Positions 59,917-64,000 of a stretch of DNA of 64,000 nt are shown in pieces (position 1 is the first letter of the stretch; each line of letters starts with the position of its first letter). The translations under genes were made by a program, and so were the position numbers. The DNA is from Ustulina deusta (Eukaryota; Ascomycota; Sordariomycetes; Xylariales; Xylariaceae), in NCBI GenBank assembly GCA_023159155.1, contig JAJNNX010000012.1, forward strand, positions 1,012,867-1,076,866, written 5' to 3'. The notes beneath the pieces are model-generated. The model did not search any database and was not told the DNA's origin. It was given only the letters and a program-made list of their open reading frames with translations.

Positions 59917-60312
59917 TTTTAGCTTTTCTCATATTTATATATAACTTTATAAGCTTATTAATAAATAACTAATAATTAAAAGCATTAAATAGTTTTTAAA
60001 AAACTTATTAAAGCAGTAAAATTATATTTATAACAGTAATAAAACATATTATTAATAATAATAATATATTAATAAATAACCTTTTTATTAATAAACTTAC
60101 TAAATATAATATAAAATCTATTATTAATATATTTACTAATATTTTTAATAAACATAACAAGATATTTATTAGTAAAAATAGGAAGCTTATAGCTATATTT
60201 AAACTGTTTAATTAATAAAAAATAAAAAATAAAAATAAAAGTTTTTTTTATAATAAATAGCTAAGAAAAAGAATTAATTAATTAATTTATTAATTTATTA
60301 AAAAGTATTTGT
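59917..60312 (+). repeat. duplicated segment A, uninterrupted copy (empty MITE site)
   Basis: Continuous counterpart of the split segment at 54655-54858 plus 55320-55514. The TA at 60112-60113 is the unoccupied target that was duplicated around MITE copy 1. Confidence 0.65.
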
Positions 60313-63300
60313 AAAGTAATATAAACTAACTAAATTAGTAATAATAACTTTAATAAAGCTTTTTATTAAGCTTTATAAAGCTTAAATATATAAGTTTTAA
60401 TATAAACTTAAATATAAAAACTAATTATAATAATATAGACTAAAATTTATAATAAATATTTAAAAATACTAGTAAAGAAAATATATATTGCTTAACCTCC
60501 TAAAAAAAAACTATTCTTATAGAGGTAGTTATATATATATAAATATAAATAGCTATAAGTAATAAAAACTTCTAAAACCTAAATATATTATAAAATTTAT
60601 AAAATATAATCTAAAATATTTAATAAAAAAACTTTAAATACAAATTAATTAAAAAGTATATTAATATTAAAAAACTTATAAACTTTTAATAAATAATTAA
60701 AAAATCTTTTTTTTACTATAAAAATAAAGTTTATTTTTAAAAAAAAATCTATTTATTTTTAGTTTATTAAATTATATTATAATAACTTATTAGTAAAGCA
60801 CTTTAAATAAAAACATATGGTTAAACTACTATAATATAAGTTTTTTTAACTAAAAATAAAAATAAATATTAATAATTATATAAATAATTATATAATATAT
60901 TATAAATTAAAAGTAAAATAGTACTAAAAATATAACAAACTTAATATTTTATTTATATTTTTAGCTTTTATATAAAAACTATTTATAAATTTTATAATTA
61001 GATTATTTTTAATTTTTTATAAAAATTATTAAATTAATTATATTTTAATAATTATTAATAAATTTATTACTTTATTTTATTAAAAAATTAAATATATTTA
61101 TAAAAGTTCTATAAGTATTATATTAAACTATAGTTTTTTTTTATTAGTTATTTCTAATTCAACTTATATTATTACTTTAAAATTAAAAAAAGTTATTTAG
61201 TTATGCTTTATTTTAAAACTAATAAGCAAACAAAATATATAAATTAAATAATTAAGAACTATTTTAAATACTTTATTAATAATAAATAAACTAATTAGTT
61301 ATAACTATTGTTTTAAATATATTTTATAATTAACTTAATTATTAATAATATACTTTGCAAATTATTTTTTAAAGCTTTATATAGCTATATATTAAAGTTT
61401 AAATTATTTATTAAAAATAATTTTATATTAAAAAGGGTACTAATAATATAAAAATCATTTAAAAAATTAGTAGTAAATTATAGTTAAAAAGTATTAAAAA
61501 TATTATAATATTAAATATAAATTTATAACTTATAAAATTAGAAATATAATAATATTATTTATATAAAATTTAAGTTTTAAATTAATTAGTTTATTTTAAA
61601 TCTTTAATTATATTAAATTATAAATATATTACTTTATATTTTTAGCATAATATACTTATTTTAATAATATTTTTTCTATTTAACTACTTAAGTTTGAAAA
61701 AACTAATATTATATATAATTTATTTATATTAGGTTTTATAAATAATTTAAATAAATTAAAAATTAAAAATATACTAATAAAACAAATATATAATTATAAG
61801 TTATATTATAAAATTAAGTAAAAAAGTTAGCTAATTGAATATAACTATTAAATATTAGTTATTAATATAATAGTATTTAAAATAATATAAACTTTTAATT
61901 TAGTAATTTATATTTAAAATAAAAAAAACAAAAAGTTAATTATTTTTATTTTTGTTTAAAAATATTTAGTTTTATTACTAACTAATTTAATAATTATATA
62001 AGCTTAAAACTTTAGTAAATTAATAAAAACAAACTTATAAAAAATCTATATAGTTAAAATTAAACTAATTATTTTAAATATTTAATTTATGGTTTATTAT
62101 TAAACTATATATAAACTACTTTTAAAATTAAATTTTATTGAAATAATAAATATTTTAGTTTATTATAGCAACTATAGTAATAATCTAGGTTGCTTAATTA
62201 TAAATACTTATAATTGCTTTTTTCATTTTATTCTAAAATAATAAACAGCTAATATTTATAATATATAATTATAATCTTTAAATTAAAAATATATAATAGT
62301 TATATAAAAATATTTTTTATATTAATTAATTATTTATTTATATTAAATAATAATATAAAATTAAATTAAATAAAAATATTTATAATATTAAAAAATCATA
62401 TTACTATTTAAAACAAAACATTTTTTTGTTATATTATTAATTAAAAATATATAAACAATTTATAAAAACCTAATAAAATAATAAAAAACTATTTATTTTA
62501 ATATTACTAAGTTTATTAATAAAACTAAACTATATATAATAGGTTGCTAAAAAATAACAAAATATTTTTAATAAATAAAATTAAATATTAGCTAATTATT
62601 AATAAAGCTTTATAAAAGCTTGCTAAGCAATTAAACCTGCTTTATTAATAATTTTATTATTATTTATATTTATTTTAAGATTAAAAAACTAATAAAACTA
62701 ATTTAATAATTTATTAATATAAATTATATTAAAAAATATTAAATTTAAAACTTAATTAAATAAAAAAATTTAAATTTATATTAATACTAATATAAAATAA
62801 ATATAGATTTATTTATAAAGTTATATATTTTATGCCTTTTTTAGCACTTATTATAAAAATATATCTTAGTATTTTTTATAATATAAATAATCTAAATAAG
62901 CTAGCTAAAGTTAAACTAAGTTTTATTATAAATACTACTAAAATAGTATTAGTATATATATATATTATGAATTAAAGATTTAGTAGGTTTATATTTATAA
63001 GTTTTATTTTTAGTTTAAATAGCTTATTTATATATATATTACTTATAGTTGTACTAATTATAGCTATTTATAACTTTTTAATAAAAAAAATATTAAAAGC
63101 AATAATTATAGCAGTTCTATAAAAACTTTTTATTAAAAAAAATATAAAAAAAGTTAAAAATAATATTAGATATAATAATATAAATATATATATATATATA
63201 AAAGTAAAAAAAAATATAAAAAAATTAATAGTAGTAATATATATAAATAACTAAAACTAATAAATAATAATAATAGTAGTAGTTAAAAAGGAAAAAAAAA

Positions 63301-63647
63301 ACTAAGCTAAAATATTTATATAAAATTAGATTAACTTTATAAATAATTTATATATAGCCTACGCTTAAATTACTAGTATTAAAATTTACTATATATTTAA
63401 ATATATATATTAAAACTCTTAATTAATAATATTATATAAAGATTAAAATATTTATATTAATAATAATAATAATAATAATACTATATATTATTAATATAAT
63501 ATAAGTACTTATATATTTATATTTATATATATCTAATTAATTATATTGCATTAATTATATATATATTATTTATTTATATTATATACTTTATATTTTATAT
63601 ACTTATATATATTAGTTTAAAAATAAGCTAACTAATAAGAAAAAGAT

Positions 63648-63829
63648 AGTTATTATATTTAATATATTAGAACTAGTGCATATTTATTATATATATATAT
63701 TATATCTATACTTATTTTAATAAAAAATCTTTCTTTTATAAGCTTTAGTTTTATAAGCTCATTTTACTAAATATATAATTTATCTTTTTATATATTATAC
63801 TTAACTTTATAAACTTCCTATTTATAATA
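63648..63829 (+). mobile_element. decayed LTR copy, direct
   Basis: Aligns end to end with the solo LTR at 56563-56741. Long shared run TATAAGCTTTAGTTTTATAAGC; elsewhere solo ACTAGGACCGGTGCACAC reads ATTAGAACTAGTGCATAT here, nearly all transitions, as RIP produces. Sequence to its left is element-internal (inverted relative of 55.70-55.86 kb). Confidence 0.7.
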
Positions 63830-64000
63830 TTTTAAAACTTTTGAATTTAGTTTTAACTTTTAAACAATTAAAATAATTCTAGTTAGAAAATATAGTTAGT
63901 TTATTATTTTTAAATAAGTTTAATAAAAATTCTGATAAAAAAATTTGTATTATTAAATTTTTTATAAATATATTAAATAAACTAATATTTAAAATTTTTT

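Larger units (their letters stand above)
54405..64000. other. AT-rich, RIP-decayed repeat block
   Basis: From the THR4 stop codon to the window end the DNA consists almost wholly of A and T, rich in TA, TAA and AAGCTT. No frame of 60 codons or more survives on either strand. Internal copies of repeats differ by C-to-T and G-to-A changes, the mark of repeat-induced point mutation. The block continues past the window, so its full size and whether it is a centromeric, subtelomeric or interstitial AT isochore cannot be told. Confidence 0.85.

Noticed and set aside
54405..64000. Mitochondrial or plasmid insertion as explanation for the AT-rich block
   Set aside because: No long frames, tRNAs or organellar genes; repeat copies differ by transitions and carry transposon ends, which fits RIP-decayed nuclear repeats.

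Overview
The window is chromosomal DNA of a filamentous ascomycete, most likely a Sordariomycete. The genes are conserved eukaryotic housekeeping genes broken by short GT-AG introns (mostly 50-110 nt, often with a CTAAC/CTGAC branch site). The protein set is typical of Pezizomycotina: an SR/RRM protein, SRP14, Sgd1, an A-T-R NRPS-like reductase, a long-form cystathionine gamma-synthase, an SPX-RING protein, Jjj1, Atg4, Sqs1 and histones H2A/H2B. Intergenic DNA is full of TACCTAGGTA-like palindromes, and the last 9.6 kb is a very AT-rich block bearing RIP-type C-to-T/G-to-A decay. No tRNA, rRNA or CRISPR array was found. All gene models were assembled by hand from splice signals and reading phase; every accepted model keeps phase across all its junctions.

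Layout: 0.4-3.9 kb, Gbp2/Hrb1-like SR protein (+) with two long 5' introns and an 8-nt microexon; 6.6-7.2 kb SRP14 (-); 7.8-10.3 kb SGD1 (+); 12.3-14.1 kb LPD1 (+); 14.1-21.1 kb gene-poor block, in which 15.7-20.8 kb is saturated with the heptamer TAGTGTA/TACACTA; 21.1-24.5 kb NRPS-like A-T-R reductase (+); 25.8-27.7 kb cystathionine gamma-synthase (-); 29.0-30.4 kb cytosine-deaminase-like amidohydrolase (+) with an in-frame TGA; 30.7-32.3 kb SPX-RING protein (-); 33.1-34.9 kb JJJ1 (+); 35.4-37.0 kb ATG4 (-); 38.4-40.5 kb SQS1 (+); 41.8-42.4 kb H2B (-) and 44.7-45.3 kb H2A (+), a divergent pair; 45.9-46.5 kb complex I LYR subunit (-); 47.7-49.1 kb KGD2 (+); 52.0-54.4 kb threonine synthase (+) with ten introns; 54.4-64.0 kb AT-rich repeat block.

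Functional links: LPD1 (E3) and KGD2 (E2) are two parts of the 2-oxoglutarate dehydrogenase complex. KGD2 shares a divergent promoter region with a complex I subunit, so two mitochondrial genes may be co-expressed. H2A and H2B share a 2.2-kb divergent promoter region with repeated octamer and CCAAT-type motifs. SGD1, JJJ1 and SQS1 all act in ribosome biogenesis (Sqs1 also through Prp43 in splicing), but they are not adjacent.

The AT-rich block can be read as nested repeats. There is a 461-bp foldback MITE with a TA target duplication, plus a second MITE copy; a matching empty site lies at about 60.1 kb. There is also a 179-bp solo LTR with a perfect 5-bp target duplication and little decay, and two strongly RIP-decayed relatives of that LTR. 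No open frame of 60 codons or more survives there.
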